This document shows positions 1 through 5,375 of a stretch of DNA of 6,587 nt, piece after piece. Source of the DNA: Clostridia bacterium (GTDB lineage Bacteria; Bacillota; Clostridia; Oscillospirales; CAG-272); NCBI GenBank assembly GCA_900754175.1, contig CAAEBS010000068.1, positions 1 to 6,587 on the forward strand, in the 5' to 3' direction. The stretch's first letter is position 1; every line of letters starts with the position of its first letter. Position numbers and translations under genes: made by a program. The notes beneath the pieces were generated by a model. That model did not search any database. It was not told where the DNA came from and was given only the letters and a program-made list of their open reading frames with translations.

Positions 1-75
1 GGGAAAAACTTACTTTATGCCGACACCTCATCCGTCAGCCTGCGGCTGCCACCTTCTCCCACTGGAGAAGGCTTT
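1..75 (-). repeat. Repeat A, left copy (cut by window start)
   Basis: This stretch matches, in reverse complement, the right-hand element at about 6183-6258. By eye there are four substitutions and one single-base indel over about 75 bases. It contains two compact hairpins: CAGCC/GGCTG with a 3-base loop (36-48), and CCTTCTCC/GGAGAAGG with a CACT loop (52-71), followed by CTTT. The right-hand copy has a second half that would lie upstream of base 1, so this copy is probably complete in the genome but truncated here. I see no coding potential. It looks like a dispersed intergenic hairpin element of the REP/MITE type; mobility is inferred, not shown. Confidence 0.8.
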
Positions 76-180
76 CGTTTGTTTCTGCGTTGCCTGTTAA
101 TAAATATGAGCACACCCTATGTCGGAATGTGGTTGTCCTACATTGTTGGAATCGTCAGAATGGCACAAAACCGCCCCTTT
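76..180. other. Non-coding spacer
   Basis: About 105 bases lie between repeats A and B. I found no gene, no promoter I would defend and no strong hairpin. A 68-codon open frame starting at 90 runs through this spacer and on through repeat B into the terminator. It has no credible ribosome binding site and its sequence is not protein-like, so I treat it as chance. Confidence 0.5.
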
Positions 181-262
181 GTGTCATCCTGAGCGGAGGG
201 CGAAGCCCGGAGTCGAACCCGGAGGGCGACCGTAGGTCGGGATCTACTAACGCCGAGCGTAC
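181..262 (+). repeat. Repeat B, left copy
   Basis: An 82-base unit beginning GTGTCATCCTGAGCG and ending CGAGCGTAC is repeated without gaps at 6438-6519, with 76 of 82 positions identical by eye. Internal short inversions include GGGC-GAA-GCCC and CGACC-GTA-GGTCG. The GTCATCCTGAGCG...GGATCT layout resembles a class of intergenic repeats common in bacterial genomes. The reverse strand carries GGGTTCGACTCC, which recalls a tRNA T-arm, but the stem does not pair properly and the other arms are missing. Confidence 0.8.
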
Positions 263-314
263 AAAAGAAAACGGACTATCTCAATGCAATTTTTAACATT
301 GAAATAGTCCGTTT
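261..314 (-). terminator. Terminator of the sigma/anti-sigma operon
   Basis: An 18-bp stem pairs 269-286 with 297-314 around a 10-base loop. The core arm is ACGGACTAT. Read on the minus strand it is followed by TTTCTTTTG, a good intrinsic-terminator tail. The single imperfect pair (280/303) is a C-A mismatch on the plus strand but a G-U wobble on the minus strand, which supports minus-strand use. It lies 26 bases beyond the stop codon of the anti-sigma gene. Confidence 0.88.
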
Positions 315-340
315 ATAGTTAATTGTTTATTTCCGCTAAT

Positions 341-1180
341 TTACGGGTTCGGAACGGCTTGTACGCTTCTTGCGATCTCAACCAGATCATCCACGCTTAA
401 CGTAATGGATGACAAAGTATATACGTACTCTCCATCATTCCAAATAAACTGGATTTCCTGTTTATCCTTATAAGTAATCACTTGTGCGACGTATCCGTCA
501 AAACCACGCTCGCTTACCAACGCACCCTCGCTATCAAAATACTTCTGAGAAGTTTTTAAAATATGCTGAGAGTAAGAATATATGTAATCATCTCCAACAT
601 AATAATCTATATTTATTGCTGAGGGAGATTTCACAACTACATCCTCTTCCAGCTCAACTCCCGGAATCTGATAGGTCGGTTTCCGAACCTCCTCGATCTG
701 TGTCGGAATCGGCTTGGTGGGCGCAGTTGTCCCGTCGGAGCCGCAAGCGCAGTCGTCGGTGCAATTGCCCTTGGGATTGGGGAAAGCAGAATAAATATTC
801 TTTTCGGTCTCCTCGCCGGAGGAGGTGGTAGTGTCGTTTTCATCGACGAAGTACTCGATCGTTAAGTAGTCCTCGTACCAGCTGACGATCACACGGCGGA
901 TCGCCTCCCGGACTCCCGAGATACTGAGCATTGCCACGCAACTGAGCGATAGGATCAGCATGGCGGCAACGATAATACGGACAGCAAGTCTTCTGGAAGG
1001 GGCGAACATTTCTTCACGGGCGTGTTGGGCAATCAGGCGATGGATCCTTTTGTTTAGTCTTGGGCTGAGCACGACTTGCGAATCGTCAATGGCGTTGAAC
1101 ATTGCCACATCCCGGTCGCCGCAGTTTAATAACGCAAGTCTTACTACGCAGTCAAACCTGTCATTTTCTGCAAATTTCAT
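341..1180 (-). CDS. Putative membrane-anchored anti-sigma factor, DUF4367-like C-terminus
   Basis: The gene encodes 279 residues. The N-terminal 65 residues are charged and presumably cytoplasmic. One strong membrane segment spans about 66-88 (RLAVRIIVAAMLILSLSCVA). An acidic, Thr/Ser/Pro-rich linker covers about 113-165 and includes a cysteine cluster (C140, C144, C146). The C-terminal part, about 190-275, resembles the DUF4367 domain found in predicted anti-sigma proteins of Firmicutes. The start overlaps the end of the sigma gene by 20 bases, with AAGGAAAAG upstream, so translational coupling is likely. The gene order and topology suggest it binds the sigma factor with its N-terminus and senses something outside the membrane with its C-terminus; that role is inferred. 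No classical zinc anti-sigma motif (H-x3-C-x2-C) is visible. It could also be a membrane protein co-regulated with the sigma factor but not its inhibitor. Confidence 0.72.
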   Translation of the reverse strand: MKFAENDRFDCVVRLALLNCGDRDVAMFNAIDDSQVVLSPRLNKRIHRLIAQHAREEMFAPSRRLAVRIIVAAMLILSLSCVAMLSISGVREAIRRVIVSWYEDYLTIEYFVDENDTTTSSGEETEKNIYSAFPNPKGNCTDDCACGSDGTTAPTKPIPTQIEEVRKPTYQIPGVELEEDVVVKSPSAINIDYYVGDDYIYSYSQHILKTSQKYFDSEGALVSERGFDGYVAQVITYKDKQEIQFIWNDGEYVYTLSSITLSVDDLVEIARSVQAVPNP

Positions 1181-1739
1181 TCAGCTCTTTTCCTTTCGTG
1201 CTCAACAAAATTTTTCTTGCCCGCATTAGCCTTACGTTTACAAGATCCACCGACATATTCAACATTTCGGCGATCTCGGCGTTCTTCATGCCCAAGAATC
1301 CCTTTAAGTACAGAATATCCCCGTACTTCGGGTCCATGGTTTCAATCAGTTCGTGTACTCGCCTTTGTGTTTCTTCACTGATGATGGGTTTTGCCACATC
1401 CGAGTCCTTATCCTCGATTTCCAAGTCCCCGTCTTCTTCTGCTCCACTGACTGAGATCTCTTTCCTGTGTCTTTTTGCCGTCACCTTGTACTTATTGATC
1501 GCAATACAACGACAGCATTTTACCAGAAAGTTTATCTGGTGCTTCTCCTGCCAGACCCTGTATTCTTCCAGGTGGTCGATCAGCATCACAAAAACATCCT
1601 GAACACAATCTTCAATATCCCGGTCATCTTTCAGATAATTTCCTGCTATGCAGTAAATTTTTCTGCCGTATTTCAAATATACGTCTTCTACTAAACTTCG
1701 GTCACTTTCATCCCGAATCGTTAAGATAAATGGTAGCAT
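1161..1739 (-). CDS. ECF-like RNA polymerase sigma-70 family factor
   Basis: The 192-residue product has the two-domain ECF layout. Region 2 lies at about 17-90, with YLKYGRKIYCIAGNYLKDDR and the following DIEDCVQDVFVML segment, the part expected to bind core polymerase and the -10 element. An acidic linker follows (about 98-118). Region 4 lies at about 125-178, with a helix-turn-helix in KNAEIAEMLNMSVDLVNVRL for -35 recognition. I chose the ATG at 1739, preceded by AAGGA about 11 bases upstream. A longer frame would need a TTG at 1781, which falls at the predicted transcription start. The gene is first in a two-gene operon with the anti-sigma gene. Its own promoter looks like a housekeeping (sigma-A) type, so autoregulation is not obvious. 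The target regulon cannot be read from this window. Confidence 0.9.
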   Translation of the reverse strand: MLPFILTIRDESDRSLVEDVYLKYGRKIYCIAGNYLKDDRDIEDCVQDVFVMLIDHLEEYRVWQEKHQINFLVKCCRCIAINKYKVTAKRHRKEISVSGAEEDGDLEIEDKDSDVAKPIISEETQRRVHELIETMDPKYGDILYLKGFLGMKNAEIAEMLNMSVDLVNVRLMRARKILLSTKGKELNEICRK

Positions 1740-1764
1740 TGTACGAAAATTCCTTATGCCTTTT

Positions 1765-1782
1765 GTTGAAATTTCCTTCAAC
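1765..1782 (-). promoter_or_regulatory. 5'-terminal hairpin of the sigma mRNA
   Basis: On the minus strand GTTGAA and TTCAAC pair around GGAAAT; an extra G-U pair would leave a GAAA tetraloop. The hairpin begins almost exactly at the predicted transcription start (about 1782), so the transcript would start with a stem-loop. Such 5' hairpins can protect an mRNA from decay; that function is inferred. Confidence 0.4.
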
Positions 1783-1788
1783 GCCTCT

Positions 1789-1817
1789 ATTATAGCACAA
1801 TTATTTCATTTTTTCAA
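1789..1817 (-). promoter_or_regulatory. Sigma-A-type promoter of the sigma/anti-sigma operon
   Basis: On the minus strand a -35 box TTGAAA (1812-1817) is followed after 17 bases by TATAAT (1789-1794). TGC immediately precedes the -10 box, giving an extended -10. Transcription should start near 1782, 43 bases before the sigma start codon. Confidence 0.8.
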
Positions 1818-1903
1818 CCCCAATCGTTCAAAAAATCTGGCATAAATTGTCATTTATTTCGCTTATCCGACATTTTTCGGCAGAAATGTTGTGGTTATTC
1901 TGT

Positions 1904-2272
1904 TTATTTTGGTTTACCGTGTGCAAAAAGGGCGGCAAGGAAGCCAAAACAGAGGGCGGCGGCGCATCCGCCGGAAGCGGCGCAGAGCGGTCCGGTCAGG
2001 GCGCCGAGCAATCCTTTTTCATCCACCGCCTCCCGGACGCCCTTGGCAATCAGGTTTCCAAAGCCGGTAAGCGGGGTTGCGGCTCCGGCGCCGGCAAACG
2101 AGACGAGCGGGGCATACACGCCGACGGCGCCGAGAATGACGCCTGCCACGACGTAACCCACAAGAATTCTCGCCGGAGTGAGTGCAGTTTTGTCCAAAAG
2201 GATCTGGGCGACCACGCAAAAAGCGCCGCCCACGAGAAACGCCCACAAATAGGGCAGGATTATATCCATCAT
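1904..2272 (-). CDS. spoVAE: Stage V sporulation protein AE (SpoVAEb type)
   Basis: This is a small membrane protein of 122 residues, the usual size of the SpoVAC/SpoVAE family. Hydrophobic segments lie at about 5-27, 33-62 and 90-117. The family signature is clear at 70-93, GFGNLIAKGVREAVDEKG followed by LLGALTG. SpoVA proteins form a channel in the inner forespore membrane. The channel takes dipicolinic acid (calcium chelate) into the spore during sporulation and releases it at germination. Two adjacent ATG codons are possible starts (2272 or 2269). The strong AAGGAGGA at 2286-2293 overlaps the spoVAD stop codon and sits 13 bases from the first ATG, a slightly long spacing. It follows spoVAD by 20 bases and is certainly co-transcribed. 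No strong terminator is seen after it before the next promoter. Confidence 0.92.
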   Translation of the reverse strand: MMDIILPYLWAFLVGGAFCVVAQILLDKTALTPARILVGYVVAGVILGAVGVYAPLVSFAGAGAATPLTGFGNLIAKGVREAVDEKGLLGALTGPLCAASGGCAAALCFGFLAALFAHGKPK

Positions 2273-2292
2273 ATTATTATATATATCCTCCT

Positions 2293-3297
2293 TCAGCGTC
2301 CGTTTTTTCCGCTCAGGTGCAACAAATGCGCCACTGCCGGAATGGATTGTCCCTGTTGCAGGCTGGCGGGGCTCATCATCGCCCCGGTGCCCACGATCAG
2401 GATATTGCGCAGTTCGCCCTGCTCCAGCTTGGGGCAGAGCCAGGATGCCAGCACCACCGCCGAGCATCCGCACCCCGAGCCGCCGGCGTGCATATCCTGC
2501 TTTTCCCGGTCATAGATCACCGTACCGCAGTCCAGATACCGGGAGCGGATATCCAGCTTTTCCGACAGCAGAAGCTCGCACAGGATGTCCCCGCCCTCCG
2601 CTCCGAGGTCGCCGGTCACGATCCGGTCAAAGTCCTCCGGCTTCCGGTCGCTGTACCTGAAGTACCGCAACAGCGTATCTGCCGCCGCAGGCGCCATTGC
2701 CGCCCCCATATTGGCGGCGTCCCGGATGCCCTTTTCCACCACGATTCCCGGCAGAGCCTCCCGGATCTGCACGCCGCCCTCCCGGCGGACCAGAAAAGCG
2801 CCGGATCCGGTCACCGTCCACTGGGCGGTGGGGGTACGCTGGGCGCCGTACTCCAGCGGGGTACGATACTGCCGCTCCGCCGAGCAGTAATGCGACGAGG
2901 TCACGGCACTGCAGGTCCCGAAGTAACCTGCCGAGGTCATCATGGCGCACATCATCAGCCCCTCGATCGCCGTGGAGCAGGCGCCGTACAGACCGAAATA
3001 GGGGATATCGAAATCCAGAAGCCCGTAAGCCGAGCCGGCGCATTGATTGAGCAGATCCCCCGCAAAGAGGGCGTCCACGTCCCGCTCGCAGGCAGAAGCC
3101 TTGGCAAGCATGACGTTGAATGCCAGTCTCTGCATTTCGCTTTCCGCCATTTCCCACGTTTTCATCCCGAATTTATCGGTCGAATCGTGCAGATCAAAGC
3201 ACCCGCCGATCGGTCCCTCATACTCTCTGCGCCCGACTGCCGACGCCGCACTGACGATTGCCGCACCGCCCTGAAACTTCAAAATCCTGTTCTGCAT
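2293..3297 (-). CDS. spoVAD: Stage V sporulation protein AD (SpoVAD)
   Basis: The 334-residue product has the size and thiolase-like pattern of SpoVAD, the soluble SpoVA component that binds dipicolinic acid at the forespore membrane. Recognisable segments are GPIGGCFD (28-35), FAGDLLNQC (78-86), YFGLYGACSTAIEGL (100-114) with the conserved Cys107, SSHYCSAERQYRTPLEYG (134-151), GDLGAEGGDIL (229-239) and the C-terminal IVGTGAMMSP (301-310). I chose the ATG at 3297 because it has GGAG eight bases upstream and gives the family start MQNRILKFQGG. An upstream in-frame start at 3366 would add 23 unrelated residues and would overlap the predicted promoter. spoVAE follows directly. The usual partner spoVAC is not upstream; a divergent sugar gene is there instead. 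Confidence 0.95.
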   Translation of the reverse strand: MQNRILKFQGGAAIVSAASAVGRREYEGPIGGCFDLHDSTDKFGMKTWEMAESEMQRLAFNVMLAKASACERDVDALFAGDLLNQCAGSAYGLLDFDIPYFGLYGACSTAIEGLMMCAMMTSAGYFGTCSAVTSSHYCSAERQYRTPLEYGAQRTPTAQWTVTGSGAFLVRREGGVQIREALPGIVVEKGIRDAANMGAAMAPAAADTLLRYFRYSDRKPEDFDRIVTGDLGAEGGDILCELLLSEKLDIRSRYLDCGTVIYDREKQDMHAGGSGCGCSAVVLASWLCPKLEQGELRNILIVGTGAMMSPASLQQGQSIPAVAHLLHLSGKNGR

Positions 3298-3329
3298 TTT
3301 GCGCTCTCCGCCTCCCGAAAATTTATCAG

Positions 3330-3360
3330 TAGTATTCTCCGATAAATTTGCCGATATACC
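3330..3360 (-). promoter_or_regulatory. Possible sigma-G promoter of spoVAD-spoVAE
   Basis: On the minus strand AATACTA (3330-3336) matches six of seven positions of the sigma-G -10 consensus CATWMTA. GGTATA (3355-3360) lies 18 bases upstream and matches four of six positions of TGMATA. spoVA operons are known to be read by sigma-G in the forespore, which fits. Transcription would start about 25 bases before the spoVAD ATG. Confidence 0.5.
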
Positions 3361-3392
3361 TTGCAATCCGGAAATAATATGTTATAATTATA
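3361..3392 (+). promoter_or_regulatory. Promoter of the epimerase-phosphorylase operon
   Basis: TTGCAA (3361-3366) and TATAAT (3383-3388) are separated by 16 bases, and TGT precedes the -10 box to give an extended -10 (TGtTATAAT). Transcription should start near 3395. The -10 box is part of a perfect palindrome, TATAATTATA (3383-3392), so an extended -10 (TGATATAAT, 3387-3395) also exists on the minus strand. Confidence 0.78.
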
Positions 3393-3395
3393 TCA

Positions 3396-3427
3396 GGTGC
3401 AGTTGCTTTCTGGAAAATCCGTGCACC
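3396..3427 (+). promoter_or_regulatory. Inverted repeat in the 5' leader of the epimerase gene
   Basis: GGTGCA (3396-3401) and TGCACC (3422-3427) are exact complements separated by 20 bases. The first arm begins at the predicted transcription start and the second ends right before the ribosome binding site GGGAG (3428-3432). It could be an operator for a dimeric repressor or an mRNA hairpin that affects access to the ribosome site. A 6-bp stem can also arise by chance. Confidence 0.3.
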
Positions 3428-3438
3428 GGGAGTTCAAA

Positions 3439-4317
3439 ATGTTCTACATTCTGAAAAATCACGCTGTTACCGTCACGCTTTCCGACCTTGGCGCCGAGAT
3501 CGTCTCGGTTCGCTCCGGTCAGGCGGACTGTGAATATATCTGGCAGGCGGATCCCGCCTATTGGCAGGAGCACGCCCCTCTTCTCTTCCCTATCTGCGGC
3601 AGACTTTTTGAGGGTCATTACCGCTACGAGGGAAAGACCTACGAAATGGGATTGCACGGCTTTGCCCGTCACTTGCAGTTCTCAGGCAGACAGGAGGGGG
3701 CAGACTCGGCAGAGTTTATCCTGACGTCCAATGAGCAGACCCGCAAATGCTATCCTTTTGATTTTATTCTCAAGGTCCGCTACCGCCTGGAGGGAAACCG
3801 TCTTGGCTGTGAGATCACCGTTCAGAACACCGGAGACGGGATCCTCCCCGCAACTGTGGGAGCGCACCCCGGCTTCAACGTGCCGCTGGACAGCGGTCGC
3901 TTTGACGACTGGTACCTGGAGTTCGGCGAGGCGTGTTCCCCCGATGAGCTGATGTTTACGGACAACGGCTTCTTCATCACCGGCAAAAAGAAAGCTTTCC
4001 CCATAGAAAACGGGAAAAAGCTCCCTCTTTGCCACGACCTTTTCTACGAGAACTCTATTTTCATCAGCAGAATGGCACGCACGGTCACGCTCCGGTCGGA
4101 CAAAAGCGAACGCTTTGTCACCCTGGAGTACCCGGATATGCCATACCTCGGACTCTGGCACGCACAGAAAAGCGAAGCACCCTACGTGTGCATCGAGCCG
4201 TGGTGCGGTCTGCCCTCCTTTGACGGAGAAGTGGACGACTTCGCACAGAAGTGCGATATGTTCCGCATCCCCGCCGGGGAAGAAAAAACAGTCCGCTATG
4301 CTGTGACTTTCGGCTGA
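3439..4317 (+). CDS. Aldose 1-epimerase family protein (LacX-like)
   Basis: The 292-residue product is of LacX/GalM type. This enzyme class interconverts alpha and beta anomers of aldoses in the cytoplasm. Family landmarks are LLFPICGRLF (48-57), GLHGFARHLQF (71-81) with His73, VGAHPGFNVPL (140-150) with the probable catalytic His143, and VCIEPWCGLPS (250-260) with the probable catalytic base Glu253. The length fits LacX-like members rather than the longer GalM of about 340 residues. I chose the ATG at 3439, with GGGAG six bases upstream. An upstream GTG at 3397 is in frame but lies at the predicted transcription start. The uridine phosphorylase gene follows after 28 bases and should be co-transcribed. 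The actual sugar is unknown; the neighbour hints at a link with pentose or nucleoside metabolism, but that is inference. Confidence 0.92.
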   Translation: MFYILKNHAVTVTLSDLGAEIVSVRSGQADCEYIWQADPAYWQEHAPLLFPICGRLFEGHYRYEGKTYEMGLHGFARHLQFSGRQEGADSAEFILTSNEQTRKCYPFDFILKVRYRLEGNRLGCEITVQNTGDGILPATVGAHPGFNVPLDSGRFDDWYLEFGEACSPDELMFTDNGFFITGKKKAFPIENGKKLPLCHDLFYENSIFISRMARTVTLRSDKSERFVTLEYPDMPYLGLWHAQKSEAPYVCIEPWCGLPSFDGEVDDFAQKCDMFRIPAGEEKTVRYAVTFG

Positions 4318-4345
4318 GGAGCCACCATTTCAGGAGGAGTTTATT

Positions 4346-5128
4346 ATGATTCATGCAGACCGTCGGCAATATCATATCATGGCAGCACCCGGCGAGGTGG
4401 GAGGCTACTGCCTTCTGCCCGGGGACCCCGGAAGATGTGAAAAAATTGCCGCCTATCTGGATAATCCTTATCATCTGGTTCAGAACCGGGAATTCAATCT
4501 GTGGTGCGGTACCCTGCTCGGCGAGCGGGTAACCGTATGCTCCACGGGCATCGGAGGACCCTCTGCCGCTATTGCCGCAGAGGAACTTGCCGCCTGCGGC
4601 GCTCATACCATGATCCGGGTCGGCACCTGCGGTGGCATTGACACCACAGCCGCCGCCGGAGATCTGGTGATCGCCTGCGGCGCCGTCCGCCAGGACGGGA
4701 CCTCTCACGAGTACGCCCCGCCCGAATTCCCCGCCGTGCCCGACTGCGAAGTGCTTTTTGCCCTGCGGGAAGCGGCAAAGAACCTCGGATACCCCGCCCA
4801 CACCGGCGTGGTACAAAGCAAGGATTCCTTTTACGGTCAACACTCCCCCGGACGCATGGCAACCTCTGCCGCTCTTCTGGAAAAGTGGGAAGCCTGGAAA
4901 CGGCTTGGCGTTCTGGCAAGCGAAATGGAAGCTGCCGCCCTCTTTACGGTGGGTGCCACGCTCCGCCTTGCCACCGGTGCGGTGTTCCTCACCGTGTGGA
5001 ATCAGGAACGGGTCAACCTGGGACTGGATTCCGATGCGGACGAGGTCCACGACACCGACAGCGCCATCCGTACAGCCATCGAAGCTATTAAAATTCTGAT
5101 CGTCCGCAAAGACGGAGAAAGGAGGTAA
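4346..5128 (+). CDS. udp: Uridine phosphorylase
   Basis: The 260-residue product belongs to the NP-I nucleoside phosphorylase family. It should cleave uridine with phosphate to uracil and ribose 1-phosphate in pyrimidine salvage. Phosphate-binding residues fall at the same numbers as in E. coli Udp as I recall them: G26 and R30 in LPGDPGR, and R91 and T94 in RVGTCGG. Other landmarks are STGIGGPSAAIAAEEL (66-81), TSHEYAPPEFP (119-129), SKDSFYGQHSPGRM (158-171) in the base-binding region, and ASEMEAAALF (191-200), whose E193-M194-E195 should hold the ribose. The ATG has AGGAGG eight bases upstream. It is the second gene of an operon with the aldose epimerase. The base-binding loop is shorter than in the E. 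coli enzyme, so uridine over another nucleoside is likely but not certain. Confidence 0.92.
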   Translation: MIHADRRQYHIMAAPGEVGGYCLLPGDPGRCEKIAAYLDNPYHLVQNREFNLWCGTLLGERVTVCSTGIGGPSAAIAAEELAACGAHTMIRVGTCGGIDTTAAAGDLVIACGAVRQDGTSHEYAPPEFPAVPDCEVLFALREAAKNLGYPAHTGVVQSKDSFYGQHSPGRMATSAALLEKWEAWKRLGVLASEMEAAALFTVGATLRLATGAVFLTVWNQERVNLGLDSDADEVHDTDSAIRTAIEAIKILIVRKDGERR

Positions 5129-5204
5129 AGCGACATAAAATTCACATGGAAGATCCCTGCGGCAAAAACGCCGAAAAATTTATGGGAAATCTTTCGTTTT
5201 TTGC

Positions 5205-5234
5205 TTGACACTGCGTGTCCCCATATGATATAAT
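5205..5234 (+). promoter_or_regulatory. Consensus sigma-A promoter of the lipoprotein gene
   Basis: TTGACA (5205-5210) is a perfect -35 box. TATAAT (5229-5234) follows after 18 bases and is preceded by TGA, giving an extended -10. Transcription should start near 5241. This is the closest match to consensus of the promoters in the window and predicts strong constitutive expression unless the leader controls it. Confidence 0.88.
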
Positions 5235-5240
5235 AGTCAT

Positions 5241-5375
5241 AAGACCCCAAACAACCGGTCTGCGACCGTGCCCGGGGCTGTGTCCGCTTGCGTTTTGTCC
5301 GATGCGACAGAGCGGCGGCGCATAAAACGGAATTATTTAATGTTTAAAATAAAGGAATAAAAAAGGAGAATACCG
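5241..5375 (+). promoter_or_regulatory. Long, potentially structured 5' leader
   Basis: About 135 untranslated bases separate the promoter from the lipoprotein start. The first part is GC-rich and foldable. CCCC (5245-5248) can pair with GGGG (5274-5277) enclosing CGGTC-TGC-GACCG (5256-5268). A second stem pairs CCGCT (5284-5288) with AGCGG (5311-5315) and TTGTC (5295-5299) with GACAG (5306-5310). A competing stem pairs CGTTTTGT (5291-5298) with ATAAAACG (5322-5329). The final 45 bases are AT-rich and hold the ribosome site AAGGAG (5363-5368), seven bases from the ATG. I do not recognise a known riboswitch class. Confidence 0.45.

Noticed and set aside
190..235. tRNA-like T-arm in repeat B (reverse strand GGGTTCGACTCC)
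   Set aside because: Only two of the five T-stem pairs can form and no acceptor, D or anticodon arm is present.
90..296. Small open frame through repeat B at the left edge
   Set aside because: It crosses a repeat and a terminator stem, lacks a ribosome site and is not protein-like.
1866..1890. ACATTT/AAATGT hairpin after spoVAE as a terminator
   Set aside because: The stem is short and AT-rich and no T-run follows on the minus strand.
2182..3345. 387-codon open frame on the plus strand opposite spoVAD
   Set aside because: It is a by-product of the GC-rich third positions of spoVAD. Its sequence is rich in Arg, His and Pro, shows no domain pattern and has no ribosome site.
4118..5050. 310-codon open frame on the minus strand opposite udp and the end of the epimerase gene
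   Set aside because: It is antisense to two well-supported genes and has a composition typical of shadow frames.
5160..5180. CGGC-AAAAAC-GCCG hairpin after udp as a terminator
   Set aside because: The stem is only 4 bp and the following tract is AAAAATTT rather than a T-run, so termination here is doubtful.
5242..5330. Known riboswitch or small RNA (c-di-GMP, 4.5S, 6S) in the lipoprotein leader
   Set aside because: None of the conserved cores I know for these classes is visible, so it is left as an unassigned leader.
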